Part shown: positions 53,150 to 62,931 of the stretch, in pieces
Position numbering within the stretch: the stretch's first letter is position 1
Layout: each line of letters starts with the position of its first letter
DNA from: Geosporobacter ferrireducens
Lineage (GTDB): Bacteria > Bacillota > Clostridia > Peptostreptococcales > Thermotaleaceae
DNA length: 64,000 bases
NCBI RefSeq assembly: GCF_001750685.1
Contig: NZ_CP017269.1
Location: forward strand, 248,001 to 312,000
Reading direction: 5' to 3'
The notes under the pieces: generated by a model
The model's database searches: none
What the model was told of the DNA's origin: nothing
The model's input: the letters and a program-made list of their open reading frames with translations, nothing else
Translations under genes and position numbers: made by a program

Positions 53150-53658
53150 TCTAAAAAACCCTCAATCAATTGCACCGTAATCTTTTTTTCTTTCATATCT
53201 ACTTCTTTAATAAACTCACCTACTGCTGGAATCAAAATACTTTTTTCAGGATTTTTATGATAGGTTATTTCATAGATGTCATTACCTGCTGACTGTATTA
53301 CCTCTTTAAGTACACCAAGATATTCATGCTCTTGCGTGTAGACCTCCATACCAATCAAATCCACAATATAATAAGTATCCTCAGGCAATATTCGAGAGAA
53401 CGCTTTAGGAATTGTCAGATATTTCGTTTTAAACTTTTCAGCTTCGTTGATATCATCTATCCCTTTTAGCTTTAGAATCACAAGTTCATTCTTATATCTT
53501 ACTTTTTCGATAAAATACTTTTTATCTGTGTCCTCACCCATATAAACCCAATCAATTTCTTCAAATCTTTCTTTATAATCCGTTAAAGGATATATCCTCA
53601 TCTCCCCGCGAATTCCTTGTGTATTCACGATCTGCCCTACTCTAAGCAGTTTATTCAT
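53146..53658 (-). CDS. rimM: 16S rRNA processing protein RimM
   Basis: 170 residues; RVGQIVNTQGIRGEMRIYPLTD start of the RimM barrel and a PRC-barrel end (YYIVDLIGMEVYTQE ... ILIPAVGEFIKEVD). Helps 30S maturation with rpsP products. Confidence 0.94.
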   Translation of the reverse strand: MNKLLRVGQIVNTQGIRGEMRIYPLTDYKERFEEIDWVYMGEDTDKKYFIEKVRYKNELVILKLKGIDDINEAEKFKTKYLTIPKAFSRILPEDTYYIVDLIGMEVYTQEHEYLGVLKEVIQSAGNDIYEITYHKNPEKSILIPAVGEFIKEVDMKEKKITVQLIEGFLE

Positions 53659-53750
53659 AAGCTCACCTGCCTCTTGTTACATCCTGAGCGAATCTACTTT
53701 TATCAGTATTTCCATGGCTCTCTTTTTGTATACAAAGATGAAATAGAATA

Positions 53751-53776
53751 AAAGGATTAGGCAGACCTAATCCTTT
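53751..53776 (-). terminator. Hairpin after khpA
   Basis: AAAGGATTAGG and CCTAATCCTTT form a perfect 11-bp stem with a 4-nt loop. It lies between khpA and rimM and would allow partial termination, so that rimM-trmD are lower expressed. Confidence 0.8.
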
Positions 53777-53780
53777 CATT

Positions 53781-54011
53781 TTATTGAATAATTTCTACAA
53801 CTACTCTTTTATTATCCTTGGTAGCGGCGGCCTTTACAACAGTTCTGATCGCTTTGGCAATCCTTCCCTGCTTACCGATCACCTTTCCCATGTCTTCAGC
53901 AGCAACCTTTAATTCTACAATTAAAGATTGCTTTCCTTCAATTTCATTTACAAAAACTTCGTCTGGGTTATCTACTAATGCTTTAGCGATTACTTTTACT
54001 AATTCACCCAT
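53781..54011 (-). CDS. khpA: KH-domain RNA-binding protein (YlqC/KhpA)
   Basis: 76 residues: KVAAEDMGKVIGKQGRIAKAIRTVV contains the GxxG loop (read in two parts). Works with KhpB in RNA-level control of cell division and wall growth in Gram-positives. Position between rpsP and rimM is conserved. Confidence 0.93.
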   Translation of the reverse strand: MGELVKVIAKALVDNPDEVFVNEIEGKQSLIVELKVAAEDMGKVIGKQGRIAKAIRTVVKAAATKDNKRVVVEIIQ

Positions 54012-54034
54012 TTTTACACACCCCCTGAAAGCGA

Positions 54035-54304
54035 TTATGCTTTCTTAGACTGCTCGAACTTTTCAATAACGCCATATTTTTTGAATAGGTCTCTTACAGT
54101 ATCTGTAGGTTGCGCACCTGTCTTTAACCACTTAATTGCTTTTTCATCATCAATTCTTACTTCAGCTGGATCTGCAACTGGGTTGTAATATCCTAGCTCT
54201 TCGATGAATCTGCCATCTCTAGGTGAACGAGAATCTGCAACTACAAGTCTATAGAAAGGCTTCTTTTTAGCTCCCATTCTTTTCAATCTAATTTTTACCG
54301 CCAC
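54035..54304 (-). CDS. rpsP: 30S ribosomal protein S16, GTG start
   Basis: 89 residues starting [23 protein letters not shown] at 54313 lies within the ribosome-binding site AAAGGAGGTG; the GTG at 54302-54304 gives the family start. Confidence 0.95.
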   Translation of the reverse strand: MAVKIRLKRMGAKKKPFYRLVVADSRSPRDGRFIEELGYYNPVADPAEVRIDDEKAIKWLKTGAQPTDTVRDLFKKYGVIEKFEQSKKA

Positions 54305-54337
54305 ATTCTTCACCTCCTTTAAATATCCTGTAATGAT

Positions 54338-55684
54338 TTATCTTCCAAGAAATGGAAATTTCATTTTGCCACCCTTTTTCATGCCTTTTTCCATATCGGC
54401 AAATTGCTTCATCATTTTTCTTGTCTGCTCAAACTGCTTTAATAAATTATTTACTTTTTGTACCGTCGTACCACTGCCTAAAGCAATTCGTTTTCTCCTA
54501 CTGCCATTGATAATCGACGGGTTCTTTCTCTCCGCTTTTGTCATTGATTTAATAATGGCTTCAATATGAACAAGCTCTTTTTCATCTACTTCTAGATTTT
54601 TAAGCTGCTTTGAATTTGCACCGGGAATCATTTCCAAAAGCTGGCTCAAAGGCCCCATATTCTTCATCTGTTGAAGTTGATCCAAAAAATCATCAAATGT
54701 AAAATCTTGTGATTTTATCTTCTTTTCTAACTCTCTTGCTTTTTTCTCATCAAAGTTTGCCTGGGCTTTTTCAATAAGGCTTAAAATGTCTCCCATGCCC
54801 AAAATTCTTGAAGCCATTCTATCCGGGAAAAAAGGTTCCAAGTCATTGAGTTTTTCCCCCATACCAATAAACTTGATAGGTTTATTGGTAACAGCTCGTA
54901 CAGAGAGGGCAGCGCCGCCCCTTGTATCCCCGTCCAGCTTCGTCAGAATTACTCCGTCAATCCCGAGTTTTTCATTAAATATTTCTGCCACATTGACTGC
55001 ATCCTGCCCTGTCATAGCATCCAAAACTAATAGGATCTCATGAGGTTTGACTTCTTGCTTTATATTCTGAAGTTCTTCCATAAGATTCTCATCTACATGA
55101 AGTCTTCCGGCGGTATCAATAATGACTAAGTCATTTCCATGCTTTACTGCGTGTTCTACACCAGCCTTTGCAATATGAACAGGATTTACTTTATCTCCAA
55201 GTGAGAAAACCGGCAAATCTAATTGTCCTCCAACAACCTGCAACTGCTTGATCGCAGCAGGACGGTAAATATCCCCGGCTATAAGGAGAGGTCTCTTGCC
55301 TGACTTTTTCAAGAATCCCCCTAATTTTCCGCCGGTTGTAGTTTTACCCGCACCTTGCAACCCTACCAACATGATAACCGTAGGCGGTTTCGAAGAAAAT
55401 GCAATTTTACTCTGTGTTGTCCCCATTAATGCAGTTAATTCTTCATTGACAATCTTTATAACCTGTTGTCCCGGAGTAAGACTTTCTAATACCTCATTTC
55501 CCACAGCTCTATCTTTAACTTTATCTATAAAATCCTTTACAACCTTGAAGTTTACATCCGCTTCCAGAAGAGCTAGCTTTACTTCGCGCATCGCTTCTTT
55601 AACGTCTTTTTCTGTAAGTTTGCCCTTGCCCTTCAGCTTTTGCAGTGCTCCTTGGAGTTTATCAGCCAACCCTTCAAAAACCAT
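54338..55684 (-). CDS. ffh: Signal recognition particle protein Ffh
   Basis: 448 residues. NG GTPase domain with GLQGAGKTTTGGKLG, DTAGRLHVDE and TKLDGDTRGG, then a methionine-rich M domain (MKQFADMEKGMKKGGKM). Binds signal sequences and 4.5S/6S RNA and docks on FtsY, encoded 480 bp upstream. The gene lies 12 bp after ylxM. Confidence 0.97.
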   Translation of the reverse strand: MVFEGLADKLQGALQKLKGKGKLTEKDVKEAMREVKLALLEADVNFKVVKDFIDKVKDRAVGNEVLESLTPGQQVIKIVNEELTALMGTTQSKIAFSSKPPTVIMLVGLQGAGKTTTGGKLGGFLKKSGKRPLLIAGDIYRPAAIKQLQVVGGQLDLPVFSLGDKVNPVHIAKAGVEHAVKHGNDLVIIDTAGRLHVDENLMEELQNIKQEVKPHEILLVLDAMTGQDAVNVAEIFNEKLGIDGVILTKLDGDTRGGAALSVRAVTNKPIKFIGMGEKLNDLEPFFPDRMASRILGMGDILSLIEKAQANFDEKKARELEKKIKSQDFTFDDFLDQLQQMKNMGPLSQLLEMIPGANSKQLKNLEVDEKELVHIEAIIKSMTKAERKNPSIINGSRRKRIALGSGTTVQKVNNLLKQFEQTRKMMKQFADMEKGMKKGGKMKFPFLGR

Positions 55685-55696
55685 TTTGTTACCTCC

Positions 55697-56074
55697 CTAA
55701 GGGCTATTTTCCAATATGTGTATAGCAATAGATCTAACTTTTTTTATTTCTTCTTGAAAATCACGCATATCATTCTTTGAGAGATCAATATGGTGTTCTA
55801 TTTTTTCTGCGATTTCAAGAATCTTCTCTATATCTCTCTGTGTATTAATAAATTTTTCAACCAATCCTAATTTTTCTTCGTACTCGAATAGTACTTTCTC
55901 AGTTCTTTTTATCGTATCATATACAGCTTGACGGCTTACGCTTAGTTGTTCAGATATTTCTCCTAATGAATAATCGTTATTGTAATAGAGTTGTACTACC
56001 TCTTGCTGTTTTTCCGTAAGCAGCTGTCCATAAAAATCATATAGAAGGCTAATTTGGAGCATTTTATCAAACAT
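55697..56074 (-). CDS. ylxM: YlxM, SRP-associated HTH protein
   Basis: 125 residues. MLQISLLYDFYGQLLTEKQQ and SLGEISEQLSVSRQAVYDTIKR (sigma-70 region 4-like HTH). Adjacent to ffh in nearly all Firmicutes and reported to modulate SRP. Transcribed from the promoter at 56128-56156. Confidence 0.94.
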   Translation of the reverse strand: MFDKMLQISLLYDFYGQLLTEKQQEVVQLYYNNDYSLGEISEQLSVSRQAVYDTIKRTEKVLFEYEEKLGLVEKFINTQRDIEKILEIAEKIEHHIDLSKNDMRDFQEEIKKVRSIAIHILENSP

Positions 56075-56094
56075 CTGAACACTTCCTTACTGAT

Positions 56095-56126
56095 ACATGT
56101 GTAAAGGTTTTTTGCTTTACACATGT
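56095..56126 (-). promoter_or_regulatory. Perfect 12-bp hairpin at the 5' end of the ylxM-ffh transcript
   Basis: ACATGTGTAAAG and CTTTACACATGT with an 8-nt loop, starting near the expected transcription start. It may protect the mRNA or be a protein-binding site. Confidence 0.6.
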
Positions 56127-56127
56127 A

Positions 56128-56156
56128 ATTCTACCTTACATTGACATTCTTGTCAA
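56128..56156 (-). promoter_or_regulatory. Sigma-A promoter of ylxM-ffh
   Basis: TTGACA, 17-bp spacer, TAGAAT on the minus strand, in the 89-bp gap between ftsY and ylxM. The -35 is part of an inverted repeat TTGACA-N4-TGTCAA. Confidence 0.8.
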
Positions 56157-56163
56157 CGTTTTT

Positions 56164-57327
56164 TTATACATCATCGCCAAATAAAGCATTTACAAAAGCC
56201 CGCGGTTCAAAAACCTGCAAGTCATTCATCCCTTCTCCTACGCCGATCAATTTTACAGGTACATTTAATTCAGAACTAATGGCTAAAACAACACCTCCTT
56301 TAGCCGTACCATCCAACTTTGTCAGTATAATGCCATTAATATCTACCACCTCTTTAAAGGTTTTCGCCTGTTGTATAGCATTTTGTCCTGTTGTAGCATC
56401 TAAAACCAGCAGAATGTCCTTTGTAGCATCTCCATATTCCTTTTCCAAAACCTTGCTAACTTTTCCTAATTCATTCATTAGATTTTTTTTGTTATGCAGT
56501 CTACCTGCAGTGTCGCAAATCAATACATCGATTTTTCTAGCCTTTGCAGACTGTATTGCATCAAATAAGACTGCTGCCGGATCTGCACCTTCTTGATGCT
56601 TTATAACATCTACACCGACCCGGTTGCCCCAAATTTCTAGCTGATCTATGGCCGCAGCTCTAAAAGTATCTCCAGCAGCTAGCAGTACTTTTTTTCCTTG
56701 GCTTTTAATACGATGTGCAATTTTTCCAATCGAAGTTGTCTTACCAACCCCATTTACTCCAACAATTAGCAATATGGCTGGAGCAGGTTGGATTCCTAAC
56801 TGATGCGCGTCACCAAAATCTAATATCTCTATCAATATCTCCTTGAGCAATCCTTTTAGTTCAGAAGCTTCAGTGATTTTTTTCTCCTTCGCTTCTACTT
56901 TTAGTTTTTCGATAATTTTCATTGTTGTATTAATGCCCACATCAGAAGTAATCAAAATTTCTTCAATTTCTTCGAATAATTCATCATCAACTTTTTTATA
57001 GGTCTTCAAAACCTGGTCTACCTTGTCTGCTATGCCTTGTCTTGTTTTGGTCAATCCTTCTTTTAGACGGGCGAAAAATCCTGATTTTTCTGGAATCTCT
57101 TCTCCTGCTTGCTGAATCTCTACAGGCGACTCTTTCTCTTCTATAGAATCTGCTGCCTGCCATTCTTCTCCAATGAGATCTTCTTCTGCAAGATCTTCTC
57201 CTATATAATGCTCTCCATTCACTTCGTCATCCTCAACGATTTCTTCAGCTTCTATAATCTCTTCCAATTTTTGTTCTTCTTTTTTATCTTCATCTTTTTT
57301 TAATTTAGACAGTATTTTCTTAAACAT
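56164..57327 (-). CDS. ftsY: Signal recognition particle receptor FtsY
   Basis: 387 residues. An acidic, Glu-rich N-terminal A domain (to about 85), then the NG domain with GVNGVGKTTSIGKIA (about 192), DTAGRLHNKK and TKLDGTAKGG. Membrane receptor for Ffh-bound ribosomes. 14 bp after smc. Confidence 0.97.
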   Translation of the reverse strand: MFKKILSKLKKDEDKKEEQKLEEIIEAEEIVEDDEVNGEHYIGEDLAEEDLIGEEWQAADSIEEKESPVEIQQAGEEIPEKSGFFARLKEGLTKTRQGIADKVDQVLKTYKKVDDELFEEIEEILITSDVGINTTMKIIEKLKVEAKEKKITEASELKGLLKEILIEILDFGDAHQLGIQPAPAILLIVGVNGVGKTTSIGKIAHRIKSQGKKVLLAAGDTFRAAAIDQLEIWGNRVGVDVIKHQEGADPAAVLFDAIQSAKARKIDVLICDTAGRLHNKKNLMNELGKVSKVLEKEYGDATKDILLVLDATTGQNAIQQAKTFKEVVDINGIILTKLDGTAKGGVVLAISSELNVPVKLIGVGEGMNDLQVFEPRAFVNALFGDDV

Positions 57328-57341
57328 TTTAACCCTCCAAT

Positions 57342-60300
57342 TTAGCTCGCTTTATCTGTTAGCTTTACAGATACTAATTTTGAAACACCATATTCTTGCA
57401 TGGTAACACCATATAGCGCATCTACACATTCCATGGTACCTTTTCTATGGGTTACTACAATAAACTGCGTATCCTTTGAAAATTCTTTTAAAAAATCAGC
57501 GTATCGATAAACATTTGCATCATCTAATGCTGCTTCAATTTCATCTAATATACAGAATGGTGTAGGTTTTACCTTTAATATTGCAAATAGAAGTGAAATC
57601 GCTGTCAGTGCTCTTTCTCCGCCGGATAATAAAGACAAATGCTGCAGCTTTTTACCTGGGGGCTGTGCATTAATTTCAATACCCGTAGTTAATATTTCAC
57701 TCTCATCTACCAGCTTCAGTTCAGCCTTTCCACCTCCAAATAATTGTTTGAATACCTGATCAAAGTTTTCTCTAATCTTTTCAAAATATACAATAAATTG
57801 CTCTTTCATTGTCGTTTCCATTTCTTTGATAACACCATGGAGAGATTCCTTCGCATGGATTAAATCAAAACGCTGGTTTGTTAGAAATTCGTACCTTTCT
57901 ATAACCTCTTGATATTCTTGTATGGCATCTAGATTGACTGCGCCTAGTTCTTTAATTTTCTCCTTAAGAATCTTAATTTTTTTCGTGGATTCTCCCATAA
58001 GAATATTGTCTTTTTTATATTCCATAGCTTCTAGATAGGTCATTTCATAATCTTCCCAAAGCTTATTACAGTAAGATTCCTGTTGGATTTCCAATCTCGT
58101 TCGTTTTACTTCAATCTTATAGCGGCTGTCCTGTAGTTCACTAGTGATTTCGTTGATTTTTTCCAATTGTTCAGCAACTGCATCAAACCTTTTGCTAACA
58201 TCGGCTTTGTCCCCTCTGAGCTGTGTTAGATTAAATTCATACTGCTGACGCAAAACATCTATATCTTTACTTTCAATCGCAAGTCTGTCTAGCTGTTTTT
58301 CATAGGATAACTTGTTCTGAAGTAATGCTTCAATCTCCATTTCTTTTTTCACCTTTAAATCCAGTGACTCTGCATTCCTTCTTTCAATCTCTTCAATCTG
58401 GTGCTCTAAGTTCTGTATCTGCTGTTTTAAGGACGCCATTTTTATCTTTATTCCGGTTAATTGCTCGGACATTTCTTCTTTTTTGCTCTTTTGCAGATCA
58501 TATTGATCTTTATCCACAGAAACCAATTTTTGCAGCGTATCTTGATCTTTCTGAAGCTGCTCGATCTCTCTTTCTTTTATCTCCAGTGAAACCGTAATGT
58601 TTTCCTGTTCTTCCATAAGCTGTTGAATTTCTTTTTCACTTTTCATTATTTGTTCCAGATACATCTTTTCTTCTTTTTTCAACTGCTCATAATCGTTTTT
58701 TTCGTGGATTACATGAATCTCCGCATTTTTTAGTTCACTTTCTGCTGCTTGAATTTGATTTTCTAAGCTGTGAATAAGGGTTTCTTTGCTTGAAAACTGC
58801 CTTTCATAATCCTCATAGTTTTTCCGCTCCAGAGATATTTCCTGCTCCAATTCGTCAATTTCTCTTCTTCGACTCAGAAAATTTACTGTTTTAGCATGAT
58901 AACTTCCGCCAGTAATGGATCCACCAGGATTAATAATATCTCCCTCCAAGGAAACAATTTTAAGTTTATGCCCTGTGGCCTTCGCTATGACTATACCATT
59001 TTCAATCTTATCAACTAATATTACTTTCCCCAGAAGATATTGAAAAATGTCTTTATAATAAGCATCATATCGAATGACCTCGCTGGCATACCCCACAAAG
59101 CCCTTCATTCTTCGGATATCTTCTTTTGTTGCTGCAGATACAAAGCTGCCTATACGTATGCTGTCTATAGGTAAAAAAGTTACTCTGCCCAGGTTGTTTT
59201 TTTTCAGGTGTCCTATAACTCTATTTGCATCTTCCGCTCTTTGACAAACAATATTTTGCAGTGAGCTCCCTAATGCAACTTCAATAGCTACTTCTAGTTC
59301 TTTTGGAACTTCTATGAGTTCTGCTACAACCCCATAAATGTTTTTTCCCAATTCTGCATTCTTTTTTGTTTCCTGCAATGTATTTTTAACACTTTTATTA
59401 AATCCTTCATAATCTTTTTGCATCTCTTCCAGCAAATTCTTCTTAGTCTGTTTTTCTTGCATCTTTTGTTTCGCATATTCACACTTCTTCTTCATTTCCA
59501 CAGCCAGCTGCTTTGCTTTTCCCAAATCTATTCTTAATTCCGCTAACGCTCGTTTGCTACTTTCTAATTGCTGTGTCTTTGCCCCAAGATTTCCAAGGAT
59601 CTTTTCTATATTTACTGCAGTGTTTTGCTGCTTCTCTTTAATTTCCTCTATTTCTATAGAAAGCTGCTGGCATCGTTTCGAAAGATTGCTCCTTAAAGAA
59701 ATGAGACTGTTCATTTCACTTTTCTTATTGGCGCTTTGATTCAATAGCTCAATCATATTTCCTGTAGAATGCTCAATATCCTGCTCATGTCTTACTAATA
59801 ACTGAATAAACTGCTCCAATTCCTTCTCTTTCTCATATACTTCTTGTTTTCCATCCTTCAGTTGCATCTTATAATTCTCTAATTCCTGAAGCTTTTCACC
59901 TAACTGGTTTTCAACAGATTTTTTTTCATTTTCTATCTGAGTAATCTCCAGATTCAATCTTGCAACGTACTCTGCAACATTAGAAACCTTCTCGTGGTAT
60001 AGGCTAATTTCTCCATCCTTTTTTTCTAGTAGATTCGTTGCTTCAAAAATATTGCTTTGCAACTGTTGTATTCTATTTTCTAAACATTCTATTTCTACCT
60101 TTAAACCTTTGTGCTGCTCATCAATTTGTTTTTTATCATGAGTATAATGCTGCAATTGCCCAAGAATAACCTCTTCCTGCTCCTTCATCGTCTCGATTTT
60201 GTTTCTTAGATCATCCAGCTCATGGATGTAAAGATTGATCTCTACATCTTTTAATTCTTCCCTTAGTTGAATAAAATTCTTTGCCTTTTCACTTTGAATA

Positions 60301-60932
60301 CGCAGAGGATCAATCCGGTTCTCCAACTCCTGTATAATATCATCGACTCTGGTTAAATTTTGATTTGTGTTTTCTAGCTTCTTTTCGGCTTCTTCTTTTC
60401 TAGTTTTATATTTAACAATTCCTGCTGCCTCTTCAAATATTAATCTTCGATCCTCTGATTTATTGCTTAGTATTTCATCAATCCGCCCTTGGCCAATAAT
60501 AGAATAGCCATCTATCCCTATTCCTGTATCCATAAGCATTTCCCGAATATCCTTTAGTCTACAGGGAGTCTTATTGATTAAATACTCACTTTCTCCAGAA
60601 CGATAAACTCTTCTGGTAACTGTAACCTCTGCATAATCGATGGGTAATATATTTTCCGAATTATCAAGTGTCATAGATACTTCTGCCATTCCCACCGGTT
60701 TTCTTTGCGTAGTTCCTGCAAATATAATATCCTCCATCTTGCTTCCACGAAGGGTTTTTGCGCTCTGTTCTCCCAATACCCAGCGTACTGCATCAGAAAT
60801 ATTGCTTTTACCGCTTCCATTAGGCCCTACGATTCCAGTAACTCCTTTTTCAAATTCCACTTCAACTCTATCTGCAAAGGATTTAAATCCATGAATTTCC
60901 ACTTTTTTAAGATACAAGCCAAATCCCCCCAT
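57342..60932 (-). CDS. smc: Chromosome segregation protein SMC
   Basis: 1196 residues. N-terminal Walker A GPNGSGKSNISDAVRW, long coiled coil, hinge at about 515-670 (GSSLQNIVCQRAEDANRVIG, GGSITGGSYH), second coiled coil, then the ABC signature LSGGERALTAISLLFAIL and Walker B FCILDEIEAALDDANV. Condenses and segregates the chromosome with ScpA and ScpB. The frame begins at MGGFGLYLKKVEIHGFKSFA; the family usually begins at YLKKVEI, so the start may lie a few codons inward. Confidence 0.97.
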   Translation of the reverse strand: MGGFGLYLKKVEIHGFKSFADRVEVEFEKGVTGIVGPNGSGKSNISDAVRWVLGEQSAKTLRGSKMEDIIFAGTTQRKPVGMAEVSMTLDNSENILPIDYAEVTVTRRVYRSGESEYLINKTPCRLKDIREMLMDTGIGIDGYSIIGQGRIDEILSNKSEDRRLIFEEAAGIVKYKTRKEEAEKKLENTNQNLTRVDDIIQELENRIDPLRIQSEKAKNFIQLREELKDVEINLYIHELDDLRNKIETMKEQEEVILGQLQHYTHDKKQIDEQHKGLKVEIECLENRIQQLQSNIFEATNLLEKKDGEISLYHEKVSNVAEYVARLNLEITQIENEKKSVENQLGEKLQELENYKMQLKDGKQEVYEKEKELEQFIQLLVRHEQDIEHSTGNMIELLNQSANKKSEMNSLISLRSNLSKRCQQLSIEIEEIKEKQQNTAVNIEKILGNLGAKTQQLESSKRALAELRIDLGKAKQLAVEMKKKCEYAKQKMQEKQTKKNLLEEMQKDYEGFNKSVKNTLQETKKNAELGKNIYGVVAELIEVPKELEVAIEVALGSSLQNIVCQRAEDANRVIGHLKKNNLGRVTFLPIDSIRIGSFVSAATKEDIRRMKGFVGYASEVIRYDAYYKDIFQYLLGKVILVDKIENGIVIAKATGHKLKIVSLEGDIINPGGSITGGSYHAKTVNFLSRRREIDELEQEISLERKNYEDYERQFSSKETLIHSLENQIQAAESELKNAEIHVIHEKNDYEQLKKEEKMYLEQIMKSEKEIQQLMEEQENITVSLEIKEREIEQLQKDQDTLQKLVSVDKDQYDLQKSKKEEMSEQLTGIKIKMASLKQQIQNLEHQIEEIERRNAESLDLKVKKEMEIEALLQNKLSYEKQLDRLAIESKDIDVLRQQYEFNLTQLRGDKADVSKRFDAVAEQLEKINEITSELQDSRYKIEVKRTRLEIQQESYCNKLWEDYEMTYLEAMEYKKDNILMGESTKKIKILKEKIKELGAVNLDAIQEYQEVIERYEFLTNQRFDLIHAKESLHGVIKEMETTMKEQFIVYFEKIRENFDQVFKQLFGGGKAELKLVDESEILTTGIEINAQPPGKKLQHLSLLSGGERALTAISLLFAILKVKPTPFCILDEIEAALDDANVYRYADFLKEFSKDTQFIVVTHRKGTMECVDALYGVTMQEYGVSKLVSVKLTDKAS

Positions 60933-60968
60933 TTTTTTCTTACACCTATGATGCTCAAATATGAATAC

Positions 60969-61017
60969 AATACAGTTTAAAACCTATCCATCCTAAGGAT
61001 AGGCTTTAAACTGTATT
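60969..61017 (-). terminator. 21-bp stem between the radical SAM gene and smc
   Basis: 60969-60989 and 60997-61017 pair over 21 bp with one mismatch and a 7-nt loop. It overlaps the radical SAM stop codon (61006-61008), so termination happens right after it. Confidence 0.8.
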
Positions 61018-62085
61018 GGAAGCGTATTCTTTCATACTATAAGAGATGGGCACTTTTTCATCTGCAGTGATCTGAATAGTCCCCTTGTTTAATTCATTAT
61101 TCCTGACAATCTTTATCCTTTTAATATTAAAGTTCTTCTGAAGTTCAATCACATTTCTTCTTTTCTGTCCCGCTAGAGCAGAAATGTCTGCATCGTTTCC
61201 TTTTATCTCTACAATGTCCAGATGCTCTATTCGATGATATCGGAAGATTTTCTCTAGCATATGCCTATAAATCTCCGTTTCAACCATTTGGCGGAAAGCT
61301 GGATGCACAGGCCCTGCAATTACCGCTTTGCCTAAAGCCACATCTTCCGTAGGCTGAAGGCCCAGCCGAATAATTGGAATATCATGCTTTAAAAATTTAA
61401 GCGCCAGTGTTTCTGCGTAAAGCAATGCGTCGGCAAGGGTTAATGGCACATAGAGCCCCTTCTGGAATAATACTTCCAAATAGGTATCCCGTATAATTAA
61501 CGTAGGATATATTCTTACAAAATCAGGAGTTAATGCAATAATTTGATCAGCGGTATAAATGGATTTTTCCAAAGTATCCTCCGGCAACCCAATCATCATC
61601 TGCAATCCCAATTGTATTCCACGTGATTTTATCAAAGTTGCAGCATAAATCACATCCTCTGGCAGATGTCCCCTGCAGCTTGCCTTTAGTACATCTATAT
61701 CCATAGACTGTACACCTAATTCAATAACAGTAACTCCAAAAGATGATAATCTTTCAATAATTGATTCGCTAATATAATCCGGCCTTGTAGAGATCCGAAT
61801 TTCCTGGATAAAACCCTTCTTTTTCCAATTAAAGGCAACTGTCAATAATTCTTCCTGATACTGCTGTTCAATACCTGTAAAACTTCCCCCGTAAAATGCT
61901 ATTTCTATTGTTTTCTGTCCATCCGGTTTTATGGTATCTAAAAAATTAAGAATTTGACGGTCTACCATTTCACCGGTTATTTCGCATGGATAACCGGTTA
62001 TTTTTTTTTGATTGCAGAATACACAGTCATGGGGACACCCGCGATGTGGCACAAATACAGGTATGATATAATGTCTTTTTCCCAT
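61006..62085 (-). CDS. Elp3-type radical SAM protein without acetyltransferase domain
   Basis: 359 residues. Radical SAM Cys17-x3-Cys21-x2-Cys24 (RGCPHDCVFCNQ), AFYGGSFTG, ELGVQSMD and GLPEDTLE follow the Elp3-like pattern, but the protein lacks the C-terminal GNAT domain. It is conserved next to rnc and smc in Clostridia; substrate unknown, possibly tRNA. Starts one base after rnc ends. Confidence 0.88.
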   Translation of the reverse strand: MGKRHYIIPVFVPHRGCPHDCVFCNQKKITGYPCEITGEMVDRQILNFLDTIKPDGQKTIEIAFYGGSFTGIEQQYQEELLTVAFNWKKKGFIQEIRISTRPDYISESIIERLSSFGVTVIELGVQSMDIDVLKASCRGHLPEDVIYAATLIKSRGIQLGLQMMIGLPEDTLEKSIYTADQIIALTPDFVRIYPTLIIRDTYLEVLFQKGLYVPLTLADALLYAETLALKFLKHDIPIIRLGLQPTEDVALGKAVIAGPVHPAFRQMVETEIYRHMLEKIFRYHRIEHLDIVEIKGNDADISALAGQKRRNVIELQKNFNIKRIKIVRNNELNKGTIQITADEKVPISYSMKEYASNTV

Positions 62086-62796
62086 CTATTGTACCTCTTT
62101 CAACGCTTCTTTCGCAGCACTTTGTTCTGCCTCTTTCTTGCTTCTTCCAATACCAGTCCCAAGAATTTTCTCTCCTACCTTTACATGGACGTGAAAAATT
62201 TTATTATGGTCAGGTCCCTCTTCATGAATGACCTCATATAAAATTCTTTCAGAATTTTCGCTTTGAATATACTCCTGCAAATGGGTCTTATAATCTTGAT
62301 AGACTCTTCCGCTTATGGCATCCTCAATGGTATCCTTTAAACTTTTTAAGATAAACCTTTGTGCTTGTCCCAAACCACCATCTAAATAAATAGCACCAAT
62401 AATTGCTTCAAAGGTATCTGCTAAAATAGAAACCCGCTCTCTTCCGCCTGTCACTTCCTCTCCTTTGCCTAGGAGAATATATTTTCCGATATTTAAATTT
62501 TTGGAACAATTTGCGAGAGATGGCTCACAGACAATACTCGCTCTTATTTTTGTAAGCTCTCCTTCTTGAAACGTATTGAGCTTATTGTATAAATGCTCAC
62601 TAATGACAATACTCAAGACTGCATCTCCTAAAAATTCAAGTCTCTCATTATAGGCAATATTTTTTTTCTTATTTTCATTTGCATAGGAGCTATGGGTTAA
62701 AGATTCAAACAGCAAATGAATATCCTGAAAATAATACCCGATTTTTTCCTCTAACTCCTTCATAGTTTCATTTTTACTACAGGTTTTGCTAAGCAT
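62086..62796 (-). CDS. rnc: Ribonuclease III
   Basis: 236 residues. Catalytic domain with ERLEFLGDAVLSIVISEHLY and ADTFEAIIGAIYLDGG, then a double-stranded RNA-binding domain (about 163-232). Cuts double-stranded RNA, including rRNA precursors and, plausibly, the toxin/RNA duplex of the type I locus. Confidence 0.96.
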   Translation of the reverse strand: MLSKTCSKNETMKELEEKIGYYFQDIHLLFESLTHSSYANENKKKNIAYNERLEFLGDAVLSIVISEHLYNKLNTFQEGELTKIRASIVCEPSLANCSKNLNIGKYILLGKGEEVTGGRERVSILADTFEAIIGAIYLDGGLGQAQRFILKSLKDTIEDAISGRVYQDYKTHLQEYIQSENSERILYEVIHEEGPDHNKIFHVHVKVGEKILGTGIGRSKKEAEQSAAKEALKEVQ

Positions 62797-62905
62797 TTGA
62801 AGCCTCCTGATCTATATTATACGAATGATTCATTTTCTCTATATATTTTACACTTTTTCCTCTTATTTTAAAAGCACCATTTCATATCCCAATAAATAAG
62901 AAAGG

Positions 62906-62931
62906 AAAAGAGAACCTCTTGGTTCTCTTTT
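62906..62931 (-). terminator. Terminator after fabF
   Basis: AAAAGAGAACC and GGTTCTCTTTT form a perfect 11-bp stem, 4-nt loop; T-rich flank on the minus strand. Confidence 0.85.
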
